A stretch of DNA of 64,000 bases from Chamaelirium japonicum (GCA_947650365.1 OX393549.1:24107347-24171346), one strand, 5' to 3'. Shown: positions 25,050 to 37,001, counted from the stretch's first letter. A program made the numbers and translations. The notes: generated by a model from the letters alone, not told the origin.

Positions 25050-26290
25050 ATCACGTCCCGAGTTGCAGGTCCTCATCTGAAAAGGTTATCGTCGCATCAC
25101 ACGAGGCCACAGCTCTGCACTTCTGGTCGCTCTTCCTCTTTCTTTTGTAGCTATCTGGATCGGCTAAGGCCGCAGCCATCGCCAGGCGAGCCTTCTTCGG
25201 GAGATGCAAAGCTTCTATGAGAGGCATGTGCAGGATTGCTTCGTCGTGAGAGGCGGTGCCCCCTTCGTTGGAGTCGTCTCCCTCATCGGTGGAGTCGCCT
25301 TCTTCAGAAGTTTCGCTTTCGTTCTTTCCTTCTGACGCCTCATGAACTTTGACCATGCAACAAGACACCTTGACGTGTTGGTCCACTGGGAGGAAGTGAT
25401 CCGGGAAGAACTTCTACAGGGTTGTCGGCTCTGGAAGGCTTTGCTGAAGGAGATCGTCTTGGCTTGCTGACGGTACTTTGAACGCCTTCCTCCCTGGAGT
25501 CTTGGTTTTCTTCTTGTAGGTCTTCTGCTTGGTGAACCCCCTCATCACACGGTCTTGTTTGAGCTTCTTTTCTTGCCACAGCTTTCGTCGCCGCGGTAGC
25601 ATGACCCATGCTTCTTCGTCGGTGGATTTCCCTTCGCTAGGATGATGGTCGGTAGCAGCAACTGGTTCCCTCGAAGGCACTTGTTCTTCTGGAGGCTCTA
25701 CTGGCTCGTCTTCCGATCCCCAACCGGTGGGCTTGATTTCTTCAGCTGAAATCGATGGTGGCTTTGAATAGAGGACGTAATAGTCGACCTTCCCCGAAGG
25801 CTGGCCTAGCAGGCCGACTTCTGGATCTCCTTGCTCGTATCTTTCCCGAAGAGTGCATTGGGACATAGCTTGACTGGAAGGGACTGGCTCTTCTTGAGGC
25901 TCCACTGGCTCGTCTTCCGATCCCCAGCCGGTGGGCTTGATTTCGTCGATTGCAACTGACGGAGGCCTTGAGTAGAGGACGTAATAGTCGAACTTCCCCG
26001 AAGGCTGGCCCAGCAGACCGACTTCTGGATCTCCTTGCTTGTATCTCCTTTGGAGCGCTCGTTGGGATGTAGCATTGCTTGGAAGAGGTGCGGGCGTGAG
26101 CGATGGTTGCCCCCAGGGCAGCGGTGCTTCTTCCTCGGTGAGCGCAGGAGTACGTTGACGTCGCTTCGAGGCTTTTGGCCGAGAAATTGACTTAGAAGTT
26201 GGCGCTTGACGGTTGATGCGCAATTTGGGCATGCTTCGCCGAGCAGCAACGAGTACCGGCGAGAAGGAGCCGAAGGTGATGGACGTCATG
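25050..26290 (-). other. Gypsy gag-pol linker with an internal duplication
   Basis: The minus strand between gag and protease encodes a Glu/Pro/Ser-rich linker. A block coding for QGDPEVGLLGQPSGK and YYVLYS.PPS, with KPTGWGSEDEPVEP, occurs twice (about 25.70-25.86 and 25.91-26.06 kb), so the linker grew by internal duplication. No enzyme domain is seen. Confidence 0.65.
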
Positions 26291-26331
26291 TTGGCCGTAG
26301 CAACCTCTCCGGAGTCGATCTCTATCTTCCC

Positions 26332-28107
26332 TTACTTAGCGAGCGCCATGATTCTTTCCTTGAAGACGAAGCATCTTTCGATGGGATGACTTACCACCCG
26401 GTGGTATTTGCAGAAGAGAGGGTCGTCGACGCGATGCATCTGCTCGGGCCTCTTCGAAGGAAGGAGCTCTATCATCTTCTCTTGCAGCAGTTGGTCGAAT
26501 ATGGAGGAGACTTCTGAGTCTGGGAAGGGGTACTCCTTGGCTTCGAGCTCCTCGAGAGTCATCCTTTGTCTTGGTGGCGGAGGCGGTGGTATGGCGACTC
26601 CCTTCTTCTGATCCGGCTTGCCATTGATCCTGAGCGGTTTGGAGGTTGAAGCGACGTCCGCAACATTGACTTGTTTCGGTTTCGGTGCCGGTGGCTTGTC
26701 CTTCTTCTCCACCTTCAAGAAGTCTTTGTTCTTCGAGTCCCGGCGGCTTGCTAGGCTGAGTTCCATGTCGTGAGCCCGAGTTGCGAGTTCTTCGAAAGAC
26801 CGAGATTTGATGCCTTTGAGGATGTAGAGCAGGCCCCAGTGCATGCCTTGGGTGCACATCTCGATGGTCGAGTCTTCAGACAAGGGGTCTCGTGAATTCA
26901 GCACGAGGTTCCTCCATCTGTCGATGTAGTCGATCACCGGCTCGTCCTTCCTTTGCTTGACTGCAGTAAACTCGGTCATGCTGACGGTTCATCTGGTGCT
27001 GTAGAAGCGGTTGAGGAACTCCCTCTCCATCTGATCCCAGCTGTCGATGGTCCCTGGAGGAAGATCAACGTACCAATCGAACGCGTTGCCTTTGAGGGTG
27101 CGAACGAATTGCTTCACCATCTCGTCGCCATATGTGCCGGCATTATTGCAGGTCTCGATGAAGTGGGTGACGTGCTGTCTTGGATTTCCCTTTCCGTCGA
27201 AGTGCTGGAACTTTGGTGGTTGGAATCCGACTGGGAAGCGTAGTTGCTGGATCCTCGCAGTGTAGGGCTTCGAGTATGCCGCCGTGATCGGAGGAAGGCC
27301 ACTGCCGTGGGAGCGCATCATGTCGGCTATCAACGCTTGGACTTGCTGAGCATTCATCGTTGCTATTGCCGGAGGTTGTGTGGCCACCGAGGCTGGTGCT
27401 GGGGAGACGACTTCCACTGGGACGGGAGCCGAGGAGAGCGCTGTAGTAACTGCTTGAATCGTCGGAACAACCTCTGCAGGAGCGGGAATTGAAGACGGAA
27501 CTGGAGCGGCTACTGGAGAAGCGACGGGTTGGCCAACTGCTGCAGTATCCTTTGCGCTTAGCTTTTGGAGCAGAGTGTTGATGTGACGATCCTTCTCCTC
27601 CATCAGCCGAGTAATTTGCGCCATATGCTCGCTCATCTGCATGACTTGGAGCTGAAGAGCGGACGGAGGATGGTGACGGAGAACGTCTCGGTGTTGCATG
27701 TTCGCATCCTCGCCGTCATCATCGGAGACGTAGTTACACCGACTTGCTTCTAGTTGATGACTGGTGTTTGCCCCCTGCAGAGGAGGTGCACCGTCTGCTG
27801 GAGAACCCGAACGGGCTCGGGGCTGGGGCTGGTCCTCCCCAAACTTCTGGACATGGACTCCAGGATCGAGGCTCATTTCTTCATGCACCAGGGCCTCGTC
27901 GACGCTTTGGCGAGCATCTTCGATAGTAGCTTCTGGCACAAAGACGTCCGCAAGAGTCCGAGTACGCCGAGTGTAGACGCGCACCATTGGAGGAGCATCA
28001 CCCTCCGGATTTACTGGACCACCGTGTCGGAGTAGAGGGGACTCGGCGATTGGTGAGAGGCTAGGAGCAAACGCATCGTTGTTTGTTCTGGCCATTGCAA
28101 ACTTCAA
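26332..28107 (-). pseudogene. Gypsy gag (fossil)
   Basis: Opens MARTNNDAFAPSLSP close to the 5' LTR. It holds a retrotransposon gag core (FPVGFQPPKFQHFDGKGN, FVRTLKGNAFDWYVDLPPG, FLNRFYS) and a second part (VIDYIDRWRNLVLNSRD, RSFEELATRAHDMEL). It would form the particle shell. It is part of a broken element. Confidence 0.88.
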
Positions 28108-28167
28108 GCAGCTTCTTCAACCGTACGGATGAAAGGAGAAGAGGTCCCACCGAGCATGCCAGAAATC

Positions 28168-30414
28168 TGTAGCGCTGGAAAAAGCACGGGTCGTCTTTAT
28201 TGCGCAAAACCAGATTACAAGTGTGGTCGGGACCCGGGTGGCTCGGGTGTAGCGAGTCCGGGTTGCGGCGAGTTTTGATCAGGGGATTATGGGAAAGATC
28301 TTCTGGAGGATCCCTTTGATCTACGTCTCCACGTGGTGTTCGTGCGAGAGCTCTGAAAGGGCTGCCCAGGACAGGGGTCTTTATAGGGTGAGGGTTTTGG
28401 AGAGGCTAAGGAATGTCCACCGTCGCTTTGTCCCTTCCGTGCTTCGCGCTTTCTCGGCTAGGGGGTTTTCCGGCTTCGTTCCTCGGTCTTTGTGTCTTTC
28501 TCGCTCCTTGCTTGACCTCGGCGTCCTTGATCGTCGGTTCGCGGCGTCGATCGTGCTTTTGGCGTCGGCTTTGGCTTTGGCTTGGCTCCGGCGTGGCTCT
28601 GGCTTTTGCTTTGCTTCGGCGCTTGCACTTGGACGTATCCGGGAGAGACTTGCGATGCTTTCGTTCTTTCAGACTTCGCGTCGTATCGGTTAGAACGTGC
28701 GGTGCTTTTGCTCGTGGCCGGCGTAGTCGCTTGGCTTTGGCTCTTGCGTTGCTTTGGCGCGGGCTTTATGGGGGCTTTGCTTTGGCTTCTTACATTGGCT
28801 TTAGCTTCAGCGTTAACTCGATCTTCTTCTTCGAACGACGTGGGCTACTTCTCCGGTGCTTCGATGATTTGCGTGTCGACTGGACTTCTCTTCTTCTCCG
28901 GGCTTCTTTGGCGTGATCGGAGTCGAAGAATGCTTTCGAAGATAATGGGGGTAGCACCGCTCTCCGTGCGACGGTTGTGGCGTCGGCTTTTGTTGATGAA
29001 GACGACGAGGGTAGCGACGGTCTCCGTGCGACGGTTGTAGCGTCGGCTTTTGTTGGTGAAGACGGCGGGGGTAACGATGCTTCAGACGGTCTGCTCCAGG
29101 CTTTCTTCTTCGTGGATGGCGCAGGCGTTTGTTGAAGACGACGGGGTGATGACGCTTCGTTTCTCTCCTCCGGGCTTTCGAGCTTGATCGGGATTGAGGA
29201 TTTGTTGGAGCCGACGGGGTAGTGCCGCTCCGAGCTTCTTCTCCGGCCTTTGCTTCTGGCGTCTTTGGAGTCGAAGGGTCTTCTTCTCCGAGCTTTCTTC
29301 TTCGTGCACGGAGTCGAAGTCTTGATCTTTGTGTGCAAGGGTATTCACGTTGATGAGGGCTTTCAGTGGACTAAGCCGATCCCTCGGGACAGGCTTGCCC
29401 GTGCCTCGTGAAGCCTTGGGTCGATGAGGAAGCATGCACGGAGTCGATGTCTTGATCTTCGTGTGCAAGGGTCTTCACGTTGATGAGAGCTTTCGGTAAG
29501 CCGATCCCGACGGGACAGACTTGACCGTGCCTCGTGAAGCCTTGGGTCGATGAGGAAGTGTGCACGGAGTCAATGTCTTGATCTTCGTGTGCAAGGGTCT
29601 TCACGTTGATGAGAGCTTTCGGTAAGCCGATCCCGACGGGATAGGCTTGACCGTGCCTCGTGAAGCCTTGGGTCGATGAAGAAGCGTCTCCTCTTCTGCA
29701 GAGCTCCCGCGCTTCATCTTCAGTCTTCAACCATCGACCTCTTGAATCTTCCCCCACCCCCTCTATTTATAGGCAAAAGGGAGGGGAGAGAGATATGGGA
29801 ACTTTTAATTTTAAATCCCTTTTGTATCTCTCTCATAATTGCCCGGGATTTATTCATCCATTGATGAGGGGAATAACGTTTATTTGTTTTCCTTTTCTGG
29901 CGAGGCAATTATGGCTGGATTTCGCACACGAAATCGATGGCGATCGGGCGCTTCTTCTTGTGCGTCGGATCGAGGGATCGGCGCAGATCCGCATGTGTGC
30001 AGACGTCATACGCAACCTCCCCCCGTGCATGGCGGTAGTTCTTTCCTTTTCTTTCTTCTCTTTCCTTTTCTTTTCTTTCCTTTCTTTTCTTCCCTTTTCT
30101 TTTCTTTCTTTTCTTTTCTTTCCTTTTCTTTTCCTTCCTTGCAGGGCCGGCCGGCCCCTCCATGGGGTTCGGGTCCTAGTAGGGCCGGCCCCCATGGGGT
30201 TCGGACCCTAGTAGGGGCCGGCCCCCCCCCCCCCTTAAGCATGGGGTCCGGGTCCTCCTTTGCTAGGTGCGAGTCGGGTCCGGGTCCGCACTGGTGCGTG
30301 CGAGTCGGGTCCGCATGTCGGGTTTGCATCCGCGTCGGCACACGTAAGTCGGGTTTGCATCCGCGTCGGCACACGTAAGTCGGGTCTGGGTCCGACGAAA
30401 TTCGTGTGTCTACA
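28168..30414 (-). repeat. Gypsy 5' LTR
   Basis: A 2,247-bp intact-length LTR, TGTAGCGCTGG to GTGTCTACA, directly followed by the target duplication gtcat (30415-30419). It shares all subrepeats with the split 3' LTR and differs from it by about 3-4% plus small length changes in pyrimidine tracts. Confidence 0.94.
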
Positions 30415-30459
30415 GTCATGCATCAAGTTCAACCGGGCATTGCCCAAGTTTCTTACTAG
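30415..30459 (+). mobile_element. Ninth Helitron unit, 3' terminus
   Basis: After the Gypsy target duplication, the sequence resumes as GCATCAAGTTCAACC, the hairpin GGGCATTGCCC, then TTTCTTACTAG (CTAG at 30456-30459) and T. It joins logically to 3084. Confidence 0.8.
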
Positions 30460-30460
30460 T

Positions 30461-31979
30461 AAGGCATGAACATAATCTAAACCTATCAATAAACTTAAGA
30501 TCTATAGGCAATGGGATAAACCCTAGACCAAGGAATCCCAAACCTAACCAAACCCCTCCATCCCCGGTTCTTTCACGTCTTCGCTGGTCGCCGCAGCCCC
30601 GAGAGCTGCAACTTGAGGTCTCGCCCGCCGTAGCTGCCAACTCTGCTGCTCAAGCCCGCCTCCACCATCGCTGGCTACCACCATTGTTGCGCGTGCTCTC
30701 CAAATTGATGGAAGGAGATGCCAGGATGTGAGGGTGATTTTAAGGTTTTTGAAAATAATTAGGAACCTAATGTTAACGGGGATATTTCATTGTTACGTTC
30801 GTTTGCAATTTCTTATTCAAAGGATTAGTCACCGATTAACCTTTTTTTTATTTAAGGGCAAATAAAATTCATCAAAAAATGGAGAGGAAACATGGATAAA
30901 AAAACTAATGGTTAATGTGTGAGAGGTCCCTGACAACAGATCCATCCCATGAACATGACCCGCTGAAGTTTCCTTAAGCCTAAGGTCTCTGCCTTTTTTG
31001 ATAAACCCAAAACTATCCTTTCCCTGCTCTTTTCTCCCATCTCTTTCTCGATGCGACCACCGCTGATGAGAAGGGAAGATGTGGGGACCCTGACGGCAGC
31101 CACCACCACCTGTGCATCGCACCCCACCCCGATGACAACCACCGCCGATGAGAAGGGAGGAGGTGAGGCTCTGGCTGGTGCATCGCACCCCACCCCCGAT
31201 GGCAATCACCGCCGACCGGCGCATCGCACCCTAGCCCAACAACAGCCACCACCGGTGAGAAGGGAGGAGGTGGAATCCGACGATGACAAGCAAGTCTAGT
31301 CAATTCAGTATTCGTTGATTCAGTGGCATAGCAAAGAAAATTGATAAACAGTAAATGCATTTTCGTCCACAGATTTCAACTTCCTTTACCTTAACTGGTC
31401 GCTTTGACAGAGACGGCTCAAAAGGAACCAAGTTGTTCATGAGTAGCTTGTGGACAAGCTTGGTAAAAGACTTGTGCGAGAAATCTCCGGTGATCTAGGG
31501 TTTGGGTTGCGAGTTTGGGCTAGCGATCTTGGGTTTGGGGGGATGTAGGCTCTAGGGTTTGAGTGATATAGGGTTTAGGCTGGGATCATGTCTTTGTGCT
31601 GGTAGAGCCACTCTGTTCAGGGGTCGTGACTTCGTGTGACAAATGGCGAGGACCCCACAATGGGGGAGTCGGTGGTTGCTGGTGGCGGGGGAGAGCATGG
31701 ATTCCTATCCGTGCTGGCCAACGGTGGGAACTCTGCAATGGGGGAGCCGGTGTGTGCTGTCGGTGCGGGGTTGCGGTCGTCCTCAGTAGTGGCGGGATCT
31801 TCGAACCGAGCGGAGGCTGCCGGAGGCAGGGTGGAGCATGACTTTCCGGCCCTTAGAGACAATAAAGGTGGAGCGCGAGGGTCTACCCTCATAACTTGGC
31901 CCAAAGCATGGTGTCAGAAGGGATGGTGGAGCTGCTCTGTCCTCCCCGATGATAGCAATCGCTAAGGACAGAGCTGCAA
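30461..31979. other. Unassigned sequence and LINE 5' untranslated-like sequence
   Basis: 30461-31000 shows nothing recognisable. About 31050-31270 has imperfect repeats of ACCGCCGATGAGAAGGGAGG and GCATCGCACCCCACCCC. About 31490-31590 is rich in TAGGGTTTGGG-like sequence, as is common at the 5' end of plant LINEs or UTRs. It probably belongs to the LINE remnant that follows. Confidence 0.4.
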
Positions 31980-33620
31980 GAGGTCGAGGTTAGGCATCTT
32001 TATTCCCAGCGGCTTCCTCTACTGATGGCTCTCGCGTCGCCCCAGAGGAGCTTCAGGACCTTCCAGTGGCCAAAGATGGTCGTCTTCGATTTCCGGCAAC
32101 TGAGCTATCGGAGACACACCAGGAATGGAGCTGTGCTCTGTTAGGTAAACTACTTGTACCTGGTGTGGCCTTTGGTTATTTACCATTTGTGCTCGCTAGC
32201 AAATGGGATTCAATCAAGGGGGTGGACATCTTACCTCTCAATCGGGGCTTCTATATTTTTAAATTTGGGTATGAGGATGATATGCGAAAGGTGAGGTTGG
32301 GCGGCCGTGGGTGGTCGGTGATCAAACTTTGGTTCTTGAGAGTTGGCGGCCGGGGTTCCGTGCAGCTACGGATGACATTTCTCATGACACTGTGTGGCTT
32401 CGGCTCCCAGATCTTCCAGCCGAATTCTGAAAAATGTGGCTTATCCTCGCGATTGCGTCAGTGGCTGGTAAGCCGGTGGGTTTGGATTCTTTTACCGGTT
32501 GACATAATCGTGGGAAGTTTGCTCGGGTGTGCATGGAGATTTCACTACAGCAAGCCTTGCCTGCCGGGGTGTGGCTGGACTACTCGGACTTATATGTGTG
32601 GCAACCCTTTATTTTTGATGGTGTGCCAAGTGTATCTCTGCAATGTGGGCGTCTCGAGCGTTCTTGTACGGATTGATCACAGGGCACTATTGCGCCGCAA
32701 CAGTCAGTGGCAGTTGACAGGATAGTCACGACGGTGCTAGCGCGGGTGGAGGAGGCAGTGCCCATGTCTGCAAGGCCACTGACAGGGCGGCGTTAGTGCA
32801 GAGACTCCAGAGGCATCAACCGTACCAATTGGGTCGTCAACTATACCTGATCTAGTACCTCGATTTGTCGGGAGTCCTGAATCAATCCCAGATCACAGAC
32901 ATTACCCAAGCGAGCGACTCTCGGGGATTGAGTGGAGGCAATGGTGACCTGTCAGTGCGGGGTCGAGTCTCCGGGGACGTGAGGTCAACAACATGACGGG
33001 TCCAAATGCGGTGTTAGTCAGTCGCAGGGGGTTCCTCGTGGCCCCGTTTCGGGATTGGTGGGTTCAGTTACTGGCGGTGGTTCTGCTAGTCCCGGGACCA
33101 GGGTTGGTGCTTCGGGACGGTTGACTGGGCCACCTCCTTGAGGATCTTTGTGATGTCTCTTTTGGAGGCGAGTTCTCTTCTCCACCTCTAGCGAAAAGGT
33201 GCCTCATCCAATGGTGGTTATCGGGGATCTCCGGCATTGGTGGTTGAAGCTGTGCAGAAGGCATCACGGCCTATTCATGCGAAGGTTGTTGCAAATGTTT
33301 CCTCATCTCTTGCAGCAACTTCTCGATCTAGGGTATTTGTTATAGGTGATGCGGTGGCGAAACGACGGAAAGAGGGGACGGATGACGACATTCCTGCAGA
33401 CGCCATGTTTGGGGACCATCCTCCCTTCGCGTCTGCCTCCAGATCTGGCCTGATATGTGTGAATTGTTTCTTCTTCAGTATTGTTTTGTGTGGCTATGAT
33501 CTATGATTCACATGTCATGTTCGTGCGAGCTTATCTCATTTTTAGGGTGTATAGTGCGTTGCTACGTCGTGTGATCCACTTGTAGATCAATGGAGTAATC
33601 TCCGTCTGCAAAAAAATAAA
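31980..33620 (+). pseudogene. LINE ORF1 remnant (DUF4283 type), plus strand
   Basis: Contains the DUF4283-like stretch EWSCALLGKLL, GVAFGYLPFVL, GVDILPLNRGFYIFKFGYE and, in another frame, WLDYSDLYVWQPFIFDG and LQCGRLERSC, a zf-CCHC_4-like motif. These are nucleic-acid-binding ORF1 features of plant L1-type LINEs. The frame is broken several times by small indels and stops. No endonuclease or RT follows. Instead about 800 bp of low-similarity sequence leads to an A-rich end (about 33607-33640), so this is an internally deleted or ORF1-only copy. Confidence 0.65.
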
Positions 33621-34101
33621 AATCACTCAAAAAATAAGTATAATATCTCTAGCTCATCACAAATTGTCCAGAGAGAAAACGGCTAAGTATGGAAACTTTA
33701 TACAAGAGACTTCAATTAAACTTGGTATCCAGATTACCGGTTTTAAACACGGTAATCCAAATACCGGGTTCCACTTCAAATGGAAAAAATAAAATAAAAA
33801 TCTTTGTTCGCTTTACAGTGTTGACATGCCATGTGGCTGCCAGAGCGCTAGGTTGGTAAATAGTTTTGATCCGTTGGTTTTTCGTTAAATATTTTATTTT
33901 TTAATGATATTTGGAAAAAAAAGCCCTATCACAAGTTGTCCCCTCGTAGGGTTACTGACAAGATTTCACTTTGTCTTTTTCATTTATTTTTGTTTTTGTT
34001 TTTGGTACATACAAGATCTCTTTAAACAGACCACCAATCCCGGCCTATCCATCCAGCGTCGATCCCATCCGAACAACAAACACAAAACAGCAGCTAGAGA
34101 C
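33621..34101 (+). other. PGIP1 upstream region
   Basis: AT-rich, no gene. Homology to the PGIP3 leader starts around 34016 (TTTAAACAGACCACCAA, CCATCCAG, TCGATCCCATC, AACAACAAACACAAAACAGC). The PGIP3 TATA box TTTATATAG is TTTAAACAG here. A W-box core TTGAC sits near 33820, but single cores are common by chance. Confidence 0.5.
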
Positions 34102-35190
34102 ATGGCTGATATTCCCACCCTCCCCTCCACTATCTCCCTCCTCCTCCTCCTCCTCTTGCTGATATCCTGCTCCCCGCTCTCCGTATCCTCCGCCCTCTGC
34201 AACAAAGAAGACGAGAAGGCCCTCCTTGCCATCAGCGCCGCCTTCAACGACTTCCCCTCCTGGACCCCCAACGACCCCTGCTGCGAGTGGTACGGCGTCG
34301 ACTGCGACCCCTCCACCGGCCATGGCCGCGTCACCGGCCTCCGAATCTCCGCCGACAACAACCTCACCGGCACCATCCCGGCGGCCGTCGGAGATCTCCC
34401 CTACCTCCAGACCCTCATGTTCCACCACCTCGCCCTGCTCACCGGCTCCATCCCCTCCTCCATCACCAAGCTCACCCGCCTCTCCCTCCTCATCCTCAGC
34501 TGGAACTCCCTCTCCGGCCCGATCCCCTCCTTCCTCAGTGAGATCACCACCCTCATCGACCTAGACCTCTCCTTCAACCACTTCTCCGGCAACATCCCCG
34601 CCTCACTCGCCAACCTCCCCAATCTGCTTGGCCTCTACCTCGACCGCAACGCCCTCACCGGAACCATCCCGGAATCCTTCGGGGGATTCCCCAAATCCTC
34701 CCCGCCCAACCTCTACCTCTCCCACAACAACCTCTCCGGCCCGGTCCCCGCCTCCCTCGGCTTGCTGGCGTGGGGCGCCATCGACCTGTCGCGCAACCGG
34801 CTCACCGGCGACGCTTCGTTCCTGTTCGGCCCGGCGAAGCGGACGACCCAGATCGATCTCTCGAGGAACTTATTCAGCTTCGACCTATCCCGCGTCGGCT
34901 TCCCGGTGAATTTGACGCTGTTGGACCTGAACCACAACATGATCTACGGGGGTATCCCGGCACAGGTGAACCAGCTGACCAGTCAGCTGGTGCTGTTCAA
35001 CGTCAGCTACAACCGGCTCTGCGGCGAGATCCCGGCCGGCGGCGTCACCGCCAGCTTCGACCAGTACTCTTACTTTCATAACAAGTGCCTCTGCGGACCG
35101 CCGCTCGCCGCTTGCAAGGCAGAGGGATCTCGCTCTGCATCAGAGTTGTCAACGGTGGCGTCGGTGGTTAAACGGGACCCAAAGGCTTAA
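34102..35190 (+). CDS. Polygalacturonase-inhibiting protein-like LRR protein (PGIP1)
   Basis: An intronless 362-residue secreted LRR protein. PGIPs sit in the plant cell wall and inhibit fungal or insect endopolygalacturonases. Residues 1 to about 31 form a signal peptide (Leu run at 13-20). Next is the LRRNT cap with Cys 33, 60, 61 and 68 ([22 protein letters not shown]). About ten LRRs of the plant extracellular type (LSGPIPSFLSEITTL, NHFSGNIPASLANLPNL) follow, then the C-terminal Cys cap (LCGEIP, KCLCGPPLAACK). The ATG at 34102 was chosen over the upstream in-frame ATG at 33904 because the signal peptide starts there and PGIP3 shares it. The last 23 residues (AEGSRSAS...PKA) follow the position where PGIP3 stops (TGA versus GGCAGA here), so they are read from former 3'UTR. 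The region is strongly GC-rich compared with its flanks. Confidence 0.92.
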   Translation: MADIPTLPSTISLLLLLLLLISCSPLSVSSALCNKEDEKALLAISAAFNDFPSWTPNDPCCEWYGVDCDPSTGHGRVTGLRISADNNLTGTIPAAVGDLPYLQTLMFHHLALLTGSIPSSITKLTRLSLLILSWNSLSGPIPSFLSEITTLIDLDLSFNHFSGNIPASLANLPNLLGLYLDRNALTGTIPESFGGFPKSSPPNLYLSHNNLSGPVPASLGLLAWGAIDLSRNRLTGDASFLFGPAKRTTQIDLSRNLFSFDLSRVGFPVNLTLLDLNHNMIYGGIPAQVNQLTSQLVLFNVSYNRLCGEIPAGGVTASFDQYSYFHNKCLCGPPLAACKAEGSRSASELSTVASVVKRDPKA

Positions 35191-35224
35191 TAAAGTATCG
35201 TTAGCTTGAGTTGTTAATAATTAC

Positions 35225-35300
35225 CAACCGGCTCTTGGCCTGATGGTACTTCCTGTCTCTCTCCTACGTGCAAGAGGTTATCTGTTCGACTCATGGTATG
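35225..35300 (+). mobile_element. Possible tRNA-derived SINE head
   Basis: Pol III box-like sequences: an A-box-like TTGGCCTGATGG (35235-35246) and a B-box-like GTTCGACTC (35284-35292), about 37 bp apart, as in plant SINE heads. Most of it is absent from the PGIP2 flank. There is no clear poly-A or T tail or target duplication, so this is tentative. A nearby 28-bp sequence (ATGGACACCATAGAGCGAA) is duplicated in tandem at 35298-35353. Confidence 0.3.
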
Positions 35301-35558
35301 GACACCATAGAGCGAATTTTTCCTCAATGGACACCATAGAGCGAACTTTTCTTCAAGATCATTGCGCTTTGCTTGTGCATGTGAATCCTCATGTTCACAG
35401 GATTATGAAAATAATAAATAGCAGCTACTGGCTGCCTCCCTTGTTTAGAACTCTAGACCTCATTGAGCCATTGCTCTAGTGCTCTGTTCTCGGATCGCCT
35501 GGCCGATCCAGACGAATAAAGTAATTCGAAGTAAGTTTATTAGCAATCAAATAGCAGA

Positions 35559-35988
<430 letters not shown>

Positions 35989-36287
35989 TCTATATATCTA
36001 TACTAAAATGGAAGCCTCTCTCCCGTGTCACTGATGTCTTTTAAAGAGGTAGAATTCTTCTTCCGTGTGTGAACACGGCTCTCTTTTAAATCCATTTAAA
36101 AACCTACCATAAAGATGATAAATTTTCATTCAATGGCATTTAATGGTTATTTGATGTTAATCTCTCTCTCTTTAACATGTGAATCACACTCACTTCAGAT
36201 TTCACACTTCTTCGAACAGTTGCGATATCGTCTTTGCCAAATAATGTGCATCAAGCACGTTTGGGCATTGCCCAGGTTTCTTACTAG
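35989..36287 (+). mobile_element. Non-autonomous Helitron unit B
   Basis: Follows unit A head-to-tail. It begins TCTATATATCTATACTAAAA and ends GGGCATTGCCCAGG plus TTTCTTACTAG (CTAG 36284-36287). Confidence 0.8.
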
Positions 36288-36639
36288 TACAATACTAAAA
36301 TGGAGCCATCTCCTCATGTGTAGCGACACATGGACCACTTTTGAAGAGTCAGTATTCTTCTCTCGTGCATTCATTCTGTGTGTAAATGTGACTCTTTCAT
36401 AAATAAAAACCTACTATAAAGATGATAAATACATATTCAATTGTATTTAATGAAAATTTGATGCTAATTAGAAAAATCATTAGTATTATCTCTCTCTCTC
36501 TCTCTAATAAGTGAATCACACTCGAACGATTGAATCGTAATCACTCTAGATTTCACACTTCTTTGAACAGTTGAAACATCATATGTGCTAAGTGGTGTGC
36601 ATCAAATGCATCCGGGCATTGCCCATTCTTTCTTACTAG
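36288..36639 (+). mobile_element. Non-autonomous Helitron unit C
   Basis: A diverged member (ACAATACTAAAATGGAGCC start, GGGCATTGCCC and TTTCTTACTAG end at 36639). The unit is shared with 39805-40156 in the second duplication copy, so it predates the duplication, unlike units A and B. Confidence 0.78.
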
Positions 36640-37001
36640 TTTCATCTAAATGAATAAGAAGTCAAACTAAGACAAATGTCACGTAATAAACGCGAATCAT
36701 AATTAAGAAAAACCAATATGGAGTTAAGTACAATGTGAAGCCATGCAAGATAAAAGCTAAAACCAAACTAAGGGAGAATGAAAGGGTGGGATAAGAGGAA
36801 GGACGAAGGAGAAAGCTGGAATGCTAGATCTATTGTGAACTATGAATTTTAATTACCACGATCACATAACCATTAGGTCCATAATCTACATAACCTAAGG
36901 GGGTATTTCGTATCGTTCTGGACCCATCCGTTTCTATCCATAGTTTCATATTTCAAAATCAACATATATTATTTGTTCTAGTGGAAAGAGGGACTTGGGA
37001 A

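Larger units (their letters stand above)
3085..30414 (-). mobile_element. Tat-lineage Ty3/Gypsy LTR retrotransposon (fossil), with a Copia nested in its 3' LTR
   Basis: The element lies on the minus strand, with its 3' LTR on the left (3085-15342, split by Copia) and its 5' LTR on the right (28168-30414). The LTRs begin TGTAG and end CTACA. The 5-bp target duplication gtcat is exact at 3080-3084 and 30415-30419. The internal order on the minus strand is gag, protease, RT, RNase H, a second RNase H, then integrase, followed by a 4.3-kb region with an antisense gene before the LTR. Dual RNase H and a long 3' region with an antisense ORF are traits of the Tat lineage (Ogre/Retand type). It is broken, with roughly eight or more breaks in gag-pol. 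LTR divergence judged by eye is about 3-4%, suggesting insertion on the order of one to two million years ago at common plant rates. Confidence 0.93.
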
